Shown here one piece after another: positions 30,254 through 40,734 of a stretch of 64,000 nt of DNA. A program made the translations under genes and the position numbers. Source of the DNA: Blasia pusilla (taxonomy: Eukaryota > Marchantiophyta > Marchantiopsida > Blasiales); NCBI GenBank assembly GCA_050084515.1, contig CM114273.1:11284001-11348000 (forward strand), written 5' to 3'. Under the pieces are notes generated by a model, which made no database searches, was not told where the DNA came from, and saw nothing but the letters and a program-made list of their open reading frames with translations. Within the stretch, counting starts at the first letter, position 1. Each line of letters begins with the position of its first letter.

Positions 30254-30600
30254 CTAAAAATCATACTCCTGCAAAAACAAAGCCCATCTCGCAAGCTTCC
30301 CTGTAAGCTTGCCGGACTCCATCAACCACTTCAGTGATTGATGATCAGTGATGATGGTGAAGGGGTTGTCGAATAAGTAACACCTGAAATATGCGACAGC
30401 CCACAGCGCACCCAAGCACTCACCCTCATACGAGCTGTACTTTGCCTCTGCAGCGTTGTTTGAGTGGCTAGCGAAAGCCACCACGAACTCTCTACCCTTA
30501 TCATCCTGTTGGGTGAGCACCGCTCCAAGCCCCAACATGATCCAATCTGTGTGCAATTGGAAAGGACTCCCCTGATCGGTCTCTTCAAGATGGGCGCGGA
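30254..30600 (-). pseudogene. Gypsy copy 2 RNase H
   Basis: HTDWIMLGLGAVLTQ gives the first catalytic Asp, KYSSYEGECLGALWA the Glu and FTIITDHQSLKWLM the next Asp. The tail GKLARWALFLQEYDF leads into the next frame. The frame is open for 100 codons. Confidence 0.92.
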
Positions 30601-31640
30601 CGTCAACCTATCCTTGAGCAACTGAAATGCTTGCTCCTGCTCATCCCCCCAATGCCACTTATGATCCACCTTGGTCACCAAGGTAAGCGGCTTCGCAATC
30701 GAAGTGAATCCCTTGACGTACCGCCGATAGAAGTTCGCCAATCCCATGAATGCGTGAACATGGCTCACATCTGTAGGGCGTGGAATGCGTGAGATAGCCT
30801 CTACTTTTTTCGGCTAAACACCAAGGCCCCCTGGATATATCGTATGACCCAAGTACTCAATTTGGTTTTAGAAGAACTTGTAGTTTCCTGGATGTAGCTT
30901 CAGCCCATGTAATTGCAATCGTCAAAATACCTCCTCTAGATGTCGCTTATGCTCCTCAACCGTGGCGCTAAAGACTACGATGTCATCAATATAATACCAA
31001 GAAAAATCCATACCAGCCAAGATCCTATCCATGACCCTCTGAAACTCAGTCGGTGAGTTCTTTAACCAAAATGGTAAGAACGGCCACTGGTACAAAAAAT
31101 CCTTCCCGTGAAGATCGATGCCCCAAAACGCCGTCTTTTGCCTGTCCTCCAATCTGATAGGCAGCTGATGGTATCCGGCTCGCAAATCCAATGAACTAAA
31201 GATCTTTGCGTGACCAATCGCATCAAAGATCTCCTCATGGATGGGCATGGCATACCTATCGGACTTTGTCTGCCGATTGATAGGTCGGTAATCCCCACAC
31301 ATCCGCCTATATGTCCATTTGCCATGCATATCCTTCTCGGCGGGCATGAGAATGGCAGATGCATACTCCCCATGGGACATCTCCACTAATCCTGCTCCGA
31401 CCAAGTCCTGGCTCCTACTCTAAATCAGAGCCCTCTCCATATCACTATACTTGTAGGGTCGTCGAAAGATCACCGTATCACTCGACAACTCAATGCGTAT
31501 TCCCGGTCCCTTCACCGTACCCAAATCCTCCATGCTAAACGAAAAACAGCTCCTATAACTCCTGAGGAACTGATGTATTTGGTGCCGCTCTCCTCCTGTC
31601 AACTTAGGGCCCATATTTGGCTCCCAAGTCTCCATTGTGA
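30601..31640 (-). pseudogene. Gypsy copy 2 reverse transcriptase
   Basis: Frame 30922-31404 includes MPAEKDMHGKWTYRRMCGDY, FSSLDLRAGYHQLPIRLEDR, FQRVMDRILAGM and the catalytic YIDD at 30982-30993. Frame 31420-31635 is the N-terminal part (KLTGGERHQIHQFL, SMEDLGTVKGPGIRIELSS). The thumb and connection follow in frame 30331-30768 (SHVHAFMGLANFYRRYVKGF). Stops at about 30815-30920 and 31405-31419 break it. Confidence 0.92.
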
Positions 31641-32033
31641 CTACGATAGGTCTCTCTAGCGCGGGTATCAGTGGTTGCTATGGTGCAACCCCATCTTGAA
31701 CAACAACACTCGGCCGCTCTCCTGCAGCCAACTGCAAACTCTAATCTCCTCCACGTGCAATGCCCAAAACCACGCTCGATGTTGTGGCTATCATCTCCTG
31801 GCGTACCTACAAAACATCCCAAGAAGTCCAAGGGTGTCTCTCCCCATCTCCCCTGGTATGTAGATCTCCTCGGGTCTCGCCCCCAACCACTACCTCCACC
31901 GTCTCGGTAGGCATGGGGCTCACCAACACAACACTGTGATCTATCGCGATCTCATACGATGCTACTCAGCCACTCCCACGCTGAGGATCCATGTCAAGCA
32001 GTTCAGGTCCATCACCTGACCCAAGACATGGCG
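31641..32033 (-). other. Gypsy copy 2 linker between methyltransferase and reverse transcriptase
   Basis: No domain is recognised. The nucleotide sequence is collinear with 10288-10640 and similar to 63700-63960 of copy 3, so it is a conserved part of the polyprotein, broken by stops here. The minus strand begins with MDPQRGSG-like sequence. Confidence 0.5.
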
Positions 32034-32930
32034 TCATGATGCCTCTAACACTAACGGTACTGCCGTCACTCCTGTGGGAAATCCCATCGCTTGCTCTCTC
32101 TTGTCAGCGTTGGGCTCCACCAATTGTTGAACCTGGTCATCCCAAACCAAGCCAAGACCGGCCTCCTTGTGTGCATAGGAAGCGGGAAAACTCACAAACG
32201 TGGACAAGGCTGTCCGCGGCCCGCCTACCCTGTTGATGACAGTCAACGGTGGTCGATCATTGTGCCTCACTACCTGTGATCAACGACCTGGATCCAGAAT
32301 GGAATCCACTAACAAATTGGAGGGCCACTCCACTCTCGCATCCGTAACACCGCATGGGGCACCAAGTTGGTCCACCATCGACGCGGGCGATGGGCACTAG
32401 AACCTACACTCGCCGCATCCAAGAATACTGCTGGGCCAATCCAGGCACGCACCTGATGAGCACTTATCACCAACCGTGACCTGGAGTCTCCTAAGATCGG
32501 CACATTCTCCAGAATTTAGGTTGGAGAACGAGACTGGTGCTCCTGCAACTGCCGTAAGACTCTCAACATCTCCCAAAACAACCTGGACCGAGTGTCAGCC
32601 AACCCGCTGCCTCATCCAGCACTCAATTGGCCCTAAGATGGCCAATCGGCAATGACCAAATCAATGGTCCCTACCCGCTCTAAGTCCTGCGCCCCCAGCA
32701 ACGAAATATCCCTCGATAGGGAACTCTGGTACCCCTGTACCGCAGACGCATACAATAAGTCCAGAAAACGTAGGCGTAACTGTGCCACATGTCGTAGTGA
32801 GACACGCCTTGCAACATCATCACTCTCCACATCCAGGTACTGATGCACTCGCACTCCTGCCTGCAAAACAACAGCTAACCCGGTGCTAATCCCTCCAAAG
32901 AGATCTAACACTCAAATACCCTCCTACGGG
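32034..32930 (-). pseudogene. C5 cytosine-DNA methyltransferase domain inside gypsy Pol
   Basis: About 290 residues can be followed on the minus strand. Motif I reads VLDLFGGISTGLAVVLQAG (near 32870-32911). Then come SLRHVAQLRLRFLDLL and GTIDLVIADWP, followed by Ser and a stop, where C5 methyltransferases have the catalytic Pro-Cys of motif IV (Ser codon 32636-32638, stop 32633-32635). RSRLFWEMLRVLRQLQ and ILENVPILGD supply motif VI (ENV, 32501-32509), AHRPRRWWTNLVPH motif VIII (32371-32392), and FVSFPASYAHK with EPNADKREQAMGFPTG the C-terminal block. Motif I resembles DNMT3 (LFDGIATG type) more than DNMT1 or bacterial enzymes. It lies between protease and reverse transcriptase. The catalytic Cys loss and stops show it is dead here. 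Confidence 0.88.
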
Positions 32931-33790
32931 ATACACCACACAATGGGTGTGGTATCCAAGGATGTCATCATAGCACTCCCTGCTACCTCGGGTTCCTCAA
33001 ACCCGTCACGCTCCGGTGCAAACTCCTTGCTCCACGTGGTCTGCTCGTGCTCATCTGCCAATCGTCGAAGCTCTTTAGTCGAGCCCCACAACGGCACCTC
33101 TCCTCCGCGGAATGATGCGGCTACCATAACACTCCTCTCCATAGAAATGTCAAGAAATGGAGTATCCTTTGCATGGGCATGTCCCTCAATTAAATCACCA
33201 GGCCAAGTGATGGCACTGCTAAATGCTGCTAAGGTTGCCACCTCTCGTGGTCGTCGCTCGATCATTGCACCTGTGAATCAAATGGGTAATGAGCTAAGGC
33301 GCCCATCACCTGACTGCCATCCTGGTCTGTAGGATGCTGACTCCTCCCAGTAATCCAAGGAAAACCCCATCGGGTATAACACTGATCCACCAACCAAGAC
33401 GTCGTAAGACGTCGTAGGACTCTACATCAGTCACTATCGCCTTGGCTCGCACCATGGACTCATCTGTAGGATGTCCCGAGCAAAGCCTCACCACGACCTC
33501 CTGTCGGGTGATATAGTGTGTGGTACTCACTCCACCCAAGGATGTATGTATCCGGAATGGACATCGCTCCATATCAGCTCTCGTCAAGCCCAATCCTCTG
33601 AATGACGCTTTCCCCAACATTAAGGGTTACGCTCCTGAATCCAACAAGACGTGTTGCGGACTAAAAGCTCTACCTCCGGGACTCACCAACTGGAAGACCT
33701 CTCCTCGGTTATCCAGCAACACAACACTAGGACAAGCCATGGCACACTCTATCCTCGGTTGCACTTCCCGCATCACTCTCTCAGTTTCTG
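32924..33790 (-). pseudogene. Gypsy copy 2 protease and spacer upstream of the methyltransferase
   Basis: Near 33600-33760 the minus strand reads LLDNRGEVFQLVSPGG, then QHVLLDSGA followed by TAA, then PLMLGKASFRGLGL. DSGA (33630-33641) is the retropepsin active site; the stop is one C-to-T change from Gln. Frame 33306-33620 continues through RIHTSLGGVST and ESYDVLRRLGW. Frame 32924-33265 holds the spacer (MIERRPREVATLAAFSSA, DLIEGHAHAKDTP), also seen in copy 1. No Gag zinc knuckle was found. Confidence 0.75.
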
Positions 33791-33833
33791 AATTTCAGGG
33801 TCAGAGCGTTTATTTTGAGTCGAGTCTACATTC

Positions 33834-34140
33834 TTGAGGGTGAAAGGTGGGGCGAGGGTTGTTGGATGCTTGAGAGCTTGTGGTTGTAATCTTCATAGCT
33901 CGCGGCTGAGCTCTGAGATGACATTCCAATGCGTGAAACATTCGAACACGGCTACCTGTCTGCAGCAGGCAGAGATTCGAACACGGTTCGTGAGGGTGAA
34001 GAGTGGGGCTAGGGTTGTTGAATGTATGTGAGCTCGTGGCTCTAATCTTCAGAGCGCGTGGCTGAGCTCCAAGGTGACATTCGAATGCGGCTGCCTGTCT
34101 GCAGCGTGCAGACATTCGAACATGGCCGCCTTTTTGGAGT
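33834..34140. repeat. Tandem duplication of about 155 bp
   Basis: TGAGGGTGAA, GGGGCNAGGGTTGTTG, GTGGCTGAGCTC and CTGCCTGTCTGCAGC-type segments occur twice in the same order (from about 33834 and from about 33990). The copies differ by many substitutions. It lies directly beside the right end of gypsy copy 2. Confidence 0.75.
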
Positions 34141-34192
34141 TTTTTTGGAGCACTTCTCGTGCTAAGCTCCCCACAGATCAAACTCTTCCGAA

Positions 34193-34932
34193 CTATGAAT
34201 CATCTGTCAAAACCCGACAAACATAGTGAGAGAGGAATTGTAGTCCCCCAAGACCCTGCTTTATTGCATCTTGCTTTATTATCAACGTCACATTGGTAGC
34301 TTTGTAGAAAAAATACTCTCCTGAGGTGGCGGTGCTCACCTCGTCATCTTCATCTATACCTTTGGCGTTTTGCTCTACGAAAACTTGGGGTGCAATTGAC
34401 AGTCGAGTGCTCCCTTGTTCTACAACCACTTCCTTTCCGTGTTGCCTTGGCCGTTTTGGAAAAGGCTGTGTAGCTCCCTGAACTGCCCTCCATGCCTCCA
34501 TGTAGGGTCTCTCGCCATGTGATTCTCTCACTATAGGACAGCCGCGGTCGGGTTTGCTTCCTACTGGAGCTGTCGACACATGCTTCAACCTATGTCGACT
34601 TTGAGTAACTCTTGGCACATGAAACTCTGCAGATACTGCCATGGGAATTGTTTGTCTAGGATGGTATTCAGGGGAGTCATTTCTTGCTATACAATCGTGA
34701 AAGATGCATTGTGGAAGGGGATCTCCCCAAATTTTAACTGGTGTGGGATTGGTGGTAGTAGGTGTGGAAAGCTTCAAGGGTGTGACGGGACTCTCAAGAA
34801 ACCTCCAAAATACTGGCGATAGTGTCCATCAGGCAAAAAAGAGCATGGACTTAAGGACTTCCGAGTTCTCTTTGGAGACAAATCATGCGAAGCAGACGAT
34901 AAAACGATGATGCTAGCTTGTTGTTGCTTCAT
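34193..34932 (-). pseudogene. Unidentified gene fragment with one frameshift
   Basis: An ATG at 34932-34930 opens a frame (MKQQQASIIVLSSASHDL) that ends at 34774. A second frame overlaps from about 34845 and stays open to 34193 (VKIWGDPLPQCIFHDC, PYMEAWRAVQGATQ, DEDDEVSTATSGEYFFY). The FGGFL of the first frame and the RFLESP of the second overlap, so a one-base indel near 34790-34800 would join them. Codon use is balanced and unlike the transposons. No family is recognised. Conceivably the first coding part of a host gene, or a captured fragment. Confidence 0.4.
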
Positions 34933-36906
34933 TTTGGAGTAGGAGTAGTCTTACTGTGAGGTGTAGCAGGGCCAATTCTTTCAGTGGCCAATTTCCCTTG
35001 TACTTACTTTCGCACGTGAATTGAAACATCATAAACTTAGTCAGTTGTTACTCCATCAACAGTCAAGAATGTAAAGAAACACCTCAGCCATCTTTGTATT
35101 CTCTTTATGAGTAAAGAAATCAATTTCACCTAAATGAATGTCTGGTGTACCTAAATGTGCATGGGACGATCACTCCTATTTCAGGAGACTTTGGGTGGAA
35201 GCAATCTGTTGATCAGCATATGCAAAATCGGACTGCAGGTTGCTTGTGGTCGAGGTATGCTTTTATATTGTGTTTAATGTGCAGATTAACTCCCTTGCCA
35301 TTTAATACCCACTCCTCCACTTCGGAGTGGAGTAGTGGGTTTTACAGGGTGGTGGAGGTTCTCTTTGAACAACCCACTCCACCACTCCAAATTAATTCCC
35401 CACTACCCGCCACTCCAAATGAATTCAGCACTACCTCCACTACTAACCAAAAGTGTAAAAGAAATTTCCCACCAACATGCGACCCGAATACCCTCCCAAG
35501 TAATTTCCAACAACATTCGAAAGGGGAAACCAATGCTGTTGCTATTTTGTCGTATTATGACACTATTTTGTCTTATTATGCATGTTGAGTTGTCCATAAT
35601 AGTATAGATTTTATATAATGTTGGGTTAACAATAATATAGACGAAGCTGTACTAACACCATGAGAAAAAAAATCACAATTTATGACCCAATCACGTGCTC
35701 AAATGGCAGTGGAAGAGGGAGTAAATAAGTGGGAGAGAGAACATACGATGCAAGCTCGCCACTTACTTTTTTTCGATTTCCCATTCCCACCTGGCGTTTT
35801 CGCGGCGTCTTTCACTTTACTGGGCACCCGGCCGTCGTTTTCAGCGTGAGTATGGGTATCCAGCGTAGGAGTCAAACTGGAGTTTCTGGCCCAAAGTCTG
35901 GTTACAGAATTAGCGACGATGCTAGTCCTAGACTCTGGCTTGGATTTTGAATTCTCGAGATTTAAATCTCCCTTCCCTTGCAGTTCTGTTGCAGCGCGTT
36001 GCTTTTCCTGTGATGTCCTGTACACGTGTTGCCAATGCTATTCCCATGTCATGTCCCGGTGGATATCTACAGAGAATCATGAAAATCTATTTGTATCGCG
36101 GAAATAAGAATGGTGACCAAAGACGGCCTCCGTTGGCGTTCACAAGAAGTATTCCAGTTTTGCGACTTTTCCCAAAAAGACAGACGCGTCTTGTACTTTC
36201 AGTCGGAGAATTTTTTGGATACAAGAATGCAACATGTCAGGAGAAACTTTGTCGTTAGTCTAACAAAGCTACGCAATTCGATGTCATCGAGTAAGGGACG
36301 ACTACCTCCAGATGGAAACACCTGTTAAACACGTGTGAACCATACATAGCGCCTCCTCCCGATACCTCTGAAATTTGAAAATACAAGTGGGTTAATTTTT
36401 TTTATAGTTAATTATTTATGCTACTCTTGCTCCGGGGACCATTGAAAATAGGACATGAATCGAGTGTATGGTAAACACCGTTAGTTTTCACAGGACCCGT
36501 TTAACAATTCCTTGATTTTGTAATCCCCATCGTCAAAGAGTATAGTAGGGCTCCTCGTTTTCTCCCGCATGTGAGAAGTCCTTTTCATAGGAATTAATCA
36601 TTCACGGTCAAATTTCGGACAGGTTGTTCAACAATCAATACTATTAATGGAGAGTGCCCATTTCATTTTTTAGCACCTCTCCTTTGAGGATACTGATTGC
36701 TTGATCTCAAATAAAATCATTCAAAGTTTAATTAAATTTTTTGAAGGTTAATTAAGTTATTTGTCTTATGTTAATTGAAATTACATATCAGTGATTTAAA
36801 TTACCCCATTGCAAGGACATCCACTAGTATATTCGATTCTATGGGCCGAAGTAGGAATAGGAATCATTTGCAAATTTGTACTTTTCTCCTATGAAAGTAT
36901 TTTGCA
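34933..36906. other. Unassigned stretch with short frames
   Basis: Frames at 35145-35588, 35699-36025, 35947-36258 and 36110-36328 are open but show no recognisable motif, and several overlap on opposite strands. A hairpin of 14-bp arms with one mismatch and TCGG loop lies at 35308-35339, followed by further CCACTCC-type copies up to about 35440. Confidence 0.35.
35308..35339. repeat. Near-perfect hairpin, TCGG loop
   Basis: CCCACTCCTCCACT, TCGG, AGTGGAGTAGTGGG. The arms pair at 13 of 14 positions. Related CCCACTCCACCACTCC and CCACTCCAAAT motifs recur over the next 100 bp. Confidence 0.7.
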
Positions 36907-37411
36907 CAAGATTGCACATGAACAAAGTTCGTGTCCGCGCATGTATCCATGTCCGCGGATTTAAGTATGTCCGTAGGACGCACATATCCGTCCGGGCTTG
37001 AGTACTCGTGGGCCGCACTTGAGCCCGCCCTACCTACAACATGGACACGGGCTTGGCTAGCCCACACCTGGTCTAAGAACCCATTGCCCATTCTTGTCAC
37101 TTGTTGTGTAACTTGCACCGGCCCGCGCTAAGTCCGCATTGGCCCGCCGCCAAGCCTATAGGGCGGGTCGATGTAGGCTCGGTTCGGGCCACGCGAGGGC
37201 TCATAGCCCGCACATCCATTTGATCCCTCCCGCCTCCCTTAATCCACGCTCGCACTCGTTCTTGCATCTCGAGCCATTGGGGTAACGAGAAAACTTGGGC
37301 AAGGGACTTGTATGGCATCTCTGTCCCATGAAAATTACTTTTACATAGGAAAAGTCAAAAATTACAAATATCTGTCCATGGAACCGACAAGTTCTTTTCT
37401 GTGCAACCTTG
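36907..37411. mobile_element. hAT-like short element, GC-rich class (505 bp)
   Basis: Ends CAAGATTGCACA and GTGCAACCTTG form the inverted termini. Flanking 8-mers ATTTTGCA (36899-36906) and ACTTGGCA (37412-37419) match at six of eight positions. Subterminal GTCCGCGG and GTCC/GGAC units are seen on the left (36930-36975), and the body has the GCCCGC/GGGCGGGT vocabulary of the class. No coding capacity. The 8-bp duplication and C-A-A-G-G-type ends suit the hAT superfamily. Confidence 0.8.
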
Positions 37412-37969
37412 ACTTGGCATCACTTAAACTCAAGCGCTACCTTGATTGCCTATGTGTTTTCCCTTTCTCTCGCACATAAAAAAATACATGTTAAATTTAC
37501 ATTTGTAATAGAGATTTCCTACCCCAAAGTAGGAAATAAGTAGGAATTGATGACTAAAGCATTATTTCCTATTTGAAATTGGAAATGCTCATTTTTGCAA
37601 TCATCCAAGAAGCAAGAGTGCTTGGAAAGAGCTACGTCATAATTCATACTCTCACACGAATAATATTTTGATTGTCTTGTTTCCAAATTAAATTGTAATT
37701 TATTCGTATAAGGCTCACATATACATATTGGGAGATTATCTCGCAATTATTTAACTACAAATATAATTGGATTATTGGATAATTTGGATTCCATCATTTT
37801 TTCCAACATTCAAAGTCTGACCTTTCAATATCATTACTAAGAATTCTCGTGCGATGCACATAGTTGCACCGAAATAGACATGCTCATCTATTTAGACACA
37901 TTCTATATTTAGGAGATTTTTCATCTCAGTACCATTAGCCATGAAATTCATTCTTCCGTTTGCTCATAA
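37412..37969. other. Intergenic stretch without a recognisable gene
   Basis: AT-rich; only a short minus-strand frame (37519-37746) without known motifs. Confidence 0.4.
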
Positions 37970-38350
37970 GATAGTCGGGTTGGATGCATACCATTCTAAG
38001 AATAAGAAATAAACCATGCAGATTTTTATCACCTCTATTTTGGACAAAAATGGTAACACCATCATGTTGGCATATGGCATTTTTCCTCGCGAGAGTAATG
38101 AGGATTGGGAGTGGTTTTGATCACATTGAAGGAAGGTAAGCCAAGGATAATCCTGGTTGATCCTAAGGTTGTTTAAACTAATTTTGTCTCAAATAGGCAT
38201 AAAGGGTTACTTCATGATGTCCAATCAGTATTCACCCATAATATCTACAACAAGTATGCCCAAAATTTTTGAGAGAATGTGAAGATGCGGTATGGTGAAG
38301 TGGAAGAGGAATATTCCATAGAATGTTTGTATGCTCATACAAGGACATGG
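37970..38350 (+). pseudogene. Mutator-like transposase fragment
   Basis: Read in shifting plus-strand frames the sequence gives VGLDAYHSKNK, KNGNTIMLAYGIF, RESNEDWEWF, then RHKGLLHDVQSVF and YNKYAQNFWENV. This matches the layout of MULE transposases: the first catalytic Asp, the GNN-type core, the W-WF block, the GLL-AV block and the C-terminal H-N segment. It has stops and frameshifts and no terminal inverted repeats were seen. The remaining domains are absent. Confidence 0.55.
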
Positions 38351-39550
38351 TAAGCTCCGTTTCTCCATGAAAGTTGAAGTTCTTTGGGAAGTCCTTTAGC
38401 TTTCATAATGATCCTTTTGTGCTTCTTGATCTATCAACAACTATTTTACTGCGACTATTTTTTTCCGGCACTCCTTCTAGCTACATTATGTGTGATAGTG
38501 CAGTTTATCTTGGAAAGGAAAATAATTTTGCTTACTTTGTCTTGGGGGGATATTCTATGTAGTGTGGGGCTTGCGCTTAGAGGCTTGCTAATCATAGTTT
38601 CCTTCTTACTCTTGCCTGGTGGCTATTTAAGTTTTGTTGTGCTTGTGCTTAATGTCTTGTGGGTAGTAATATGATAGTCTTCTTCTGCCTATTTATTTGC
38701 TCTACGATTTTATGCTTGATGCCTCCAGGTATGATATGTGGATAACAAGGTAGCAAGGCATCATGTTTAGAGAGTTTCAGACTCCACCTCTTACATTTGA
38801 GACCTAGAAGCGGAAAAGTTATTAGCATGTGCCTTTCCATCGTCACAATATGGCAACATGTACAATTCAAATTTAGAAACATCTTCACACTTTTTGAATG
38901 TCTTTGGAACTCAAATTTTATTACATTAGTTACATCAACATACATCCTTCATCAAACCCTCGCATTCTTCGGCATCTTGTTTGGCCAATCTAATATAGAA
39001 TGCCTCTTCTTCATGGTTCCATTCGCCATCAGTGAAAAGGCTCTAATTCATGTCTAATAGTGGGACACATGAGCAACCCATGTCTTCTTTATAGCTTTAT
39101 TCTTCTTCCTTTGACTTTACATAAACATCACCCACACTTGGGAATACTGAGTTTCCAACCATGCGGCTGGTGTAGACCTCTTCTACGACAACTACCAATC
39201 TTGCACTCCTAGTAGTCTCCATCCACTCAATGAAACCCAAGACACTGGCCTCCATTCACCTAATCTCGAGAGATCTTCTTACACCTCCATGCTCACTAGC
39301 CTGCCCATTCAAATGCTTGGTTGGTTAGCCACCCTATCTACTAATTTCATGGACAACCATTTTTCCTTTTGAGTAGGCCCCCTATATATATGAATGTGAC
39401 TAGGGTAGGTGTGCTTCAAGATACAAACAGTTATCTCACAACAATCCAAGCGTTTGTGTCATTGGCAATGCACTCTCCAATCACATTGTTGGTCCTTCTC
39501 CTTTGGGATACACATGAACCTAGCTAATTGTCCAAATTTACCATCTCTCG
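38351..39550. other. Stretch without a recognisable gene
   Basis: Short overlapping frames on both strands (for example 38384-38674, hydrophobic, and 38649-38945) without known motifs. The hydrophobic frame at 38384-38674 is probably spurious because it is T-rich. Confidence 0.4.
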
Positions 39551-40389
39551 CTACACTTGTTGTATGGTTGGTTTGCGCTTCACTACTCCTATGTCCAAGC
39601 TTTCTACCTCTATGCAAAGTTTCATCCGAGGGAACCGAGGGTTCATTGAATGAGTTTTTGAACCTTGGTTGGTGGGTCCTTTTACTGTGTTGTGGACGCT
39701 ATGGTGCGTCCATTCCAAATTCAAGAATCCAAAGGGAACTCTCGGGATTCTAGGATCTTGATGGGCTTGACTTTCTCCCCACACATCACCATCTCGGATG
39801 TCCATGGCTTCTAACCGAAAACCATTCTCCCTCTCTTTATCATTGGGGAGTTTAGGAGCAAGAGGACAAGGATTGTGTTTAGCCCCATCCAAGTCTTTCC
39901 CTAGAACAGTTACACTCGTTTTAGCCACCATTTGGGTCTCCTCAAGAAAGTTAACCGGCAAGGATTGATGTTGATGCCTAAGATTAACAACTTTGTGAGT
40001 CTCTTCAATCAAATCAGACTTGAGATCAATGGGTTCCCCATCCACATTTTTACCCAATGAAGCCACGAACTTGGTCTCCACCACCGTTGTTTGTAAGCTA
40101 ATATCGCCACTTACATCTCATGAATGAGTATTGCCTCTTGTTGAGTTTTCTCACTGAGTGTAACCACCAATTGTATCTCTCCCAACCATTTAGCACCCTC
40201 TTCAATTCTCTTGGATAATTTAGCTGCCACTTGGGTCTCCGGAATGATTTTTTTTTTCTGAGTTTTCTCACTTAATATAGCCGCTACCTGTGGCTCCCCC
40301 AGACATTTGGACCTCTGCTAACTTATCTCGGAACATTTAGCCACCGATGAGGGGTGAGAGGAACTAGCCGTTTGTATCACAACAGTAGC
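39551..40389 (-). pseudogene. Unidentified frame with repeated Glu-Thr-Gln/His-x-Val motifs
   Basis: A 177-codon frame (39551-40084) and its upstream extension contain several copies of an ETQxVA-like motif: ETKFVASLGK, ETHKVVNL, ETQMVAKTS and, further upstream across stops, ETQVAAKLSK. The spacing is about 25-35 residues. It may be a repeat-rich coding relic of unknown identity. A copia solo LTR interrupts its 5' side at 40395. Confidence 0.35.
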
Positions 40390-40394
40390 ATGCT

Positions 40395-40729
40395 TATTGA
40401 AGATTGAATTATAATCAAGCTCATGATATTAAAGATTGAGTTATAGTCAAGCTTATGAGACACCTGACTTGCTACATTTGGTACTCACCAGACCTTAATC
40501 TTGGTTAGTCAATTAAGCTTGATTATCTTAACTAGCGTTAGTTAATCACAGTTAGTCTTACTCGAGACCATGGTTAAGGTTAGGGTTAGGGTTGCTTATA
40601 CATACCCTATATAATTGAGAAGGGGACCAGCCTCCACTCATTCTCTCATTTCAAATTTTGTTCTCCATGGTAGTGTGTGAGTGTGAGAGCCGTTTCCCAC
40701 CAATTATGCTTCTTTAGCAATTTTCCACA
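40395..40729 (+). mobile_element. Copia solo LTR with perfect 5-bp duplication
   Basis: 335 bp, TATTGAAG to TTTTCCACA, the reverse complement of the LTRs at 4917 and 9971. ATGCT is found on both sides (40390-40394, 40730-40734). It is longer than 312 bp because its first 32 bp are duplicated in tandem (40395-40426 and 40427-40458). It carries the TATA motif (near 40609) and GGTTAGGGTTAGGGTT. Confidence 0.95.
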
Positions 40730-40734
40730 ATGCT

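Larger units (their letters stand above)
28260..33837 (-). mobile_element. Ty3/gypsy copy 2, most complete DNMT-PHD element
   Basis: The minus strand carries, in order, protease, methyltransferase, linker, reverse transcriptase, RNase H, linker, integrase zinc finger, integrase core, integrase C-terminal domain and PHD finger. The left edge is the 28260-28370 segment similar to the LTR-flanking repeat of copies 1 and 3; no LTR body is present on either side, so it is truncated or recombined. It lies against Helitron sequence on the left and against a 150-bp tandem duplication on the right. Confidence 0.92.

Noticed and set aside
38384-38674. Hydrophobic protein, possibly membrane-spanning
   Set aside because: The frame is T-rich, so Leu, Phe and Val are expected from composition; it overlaps another frame and has no supporting context.
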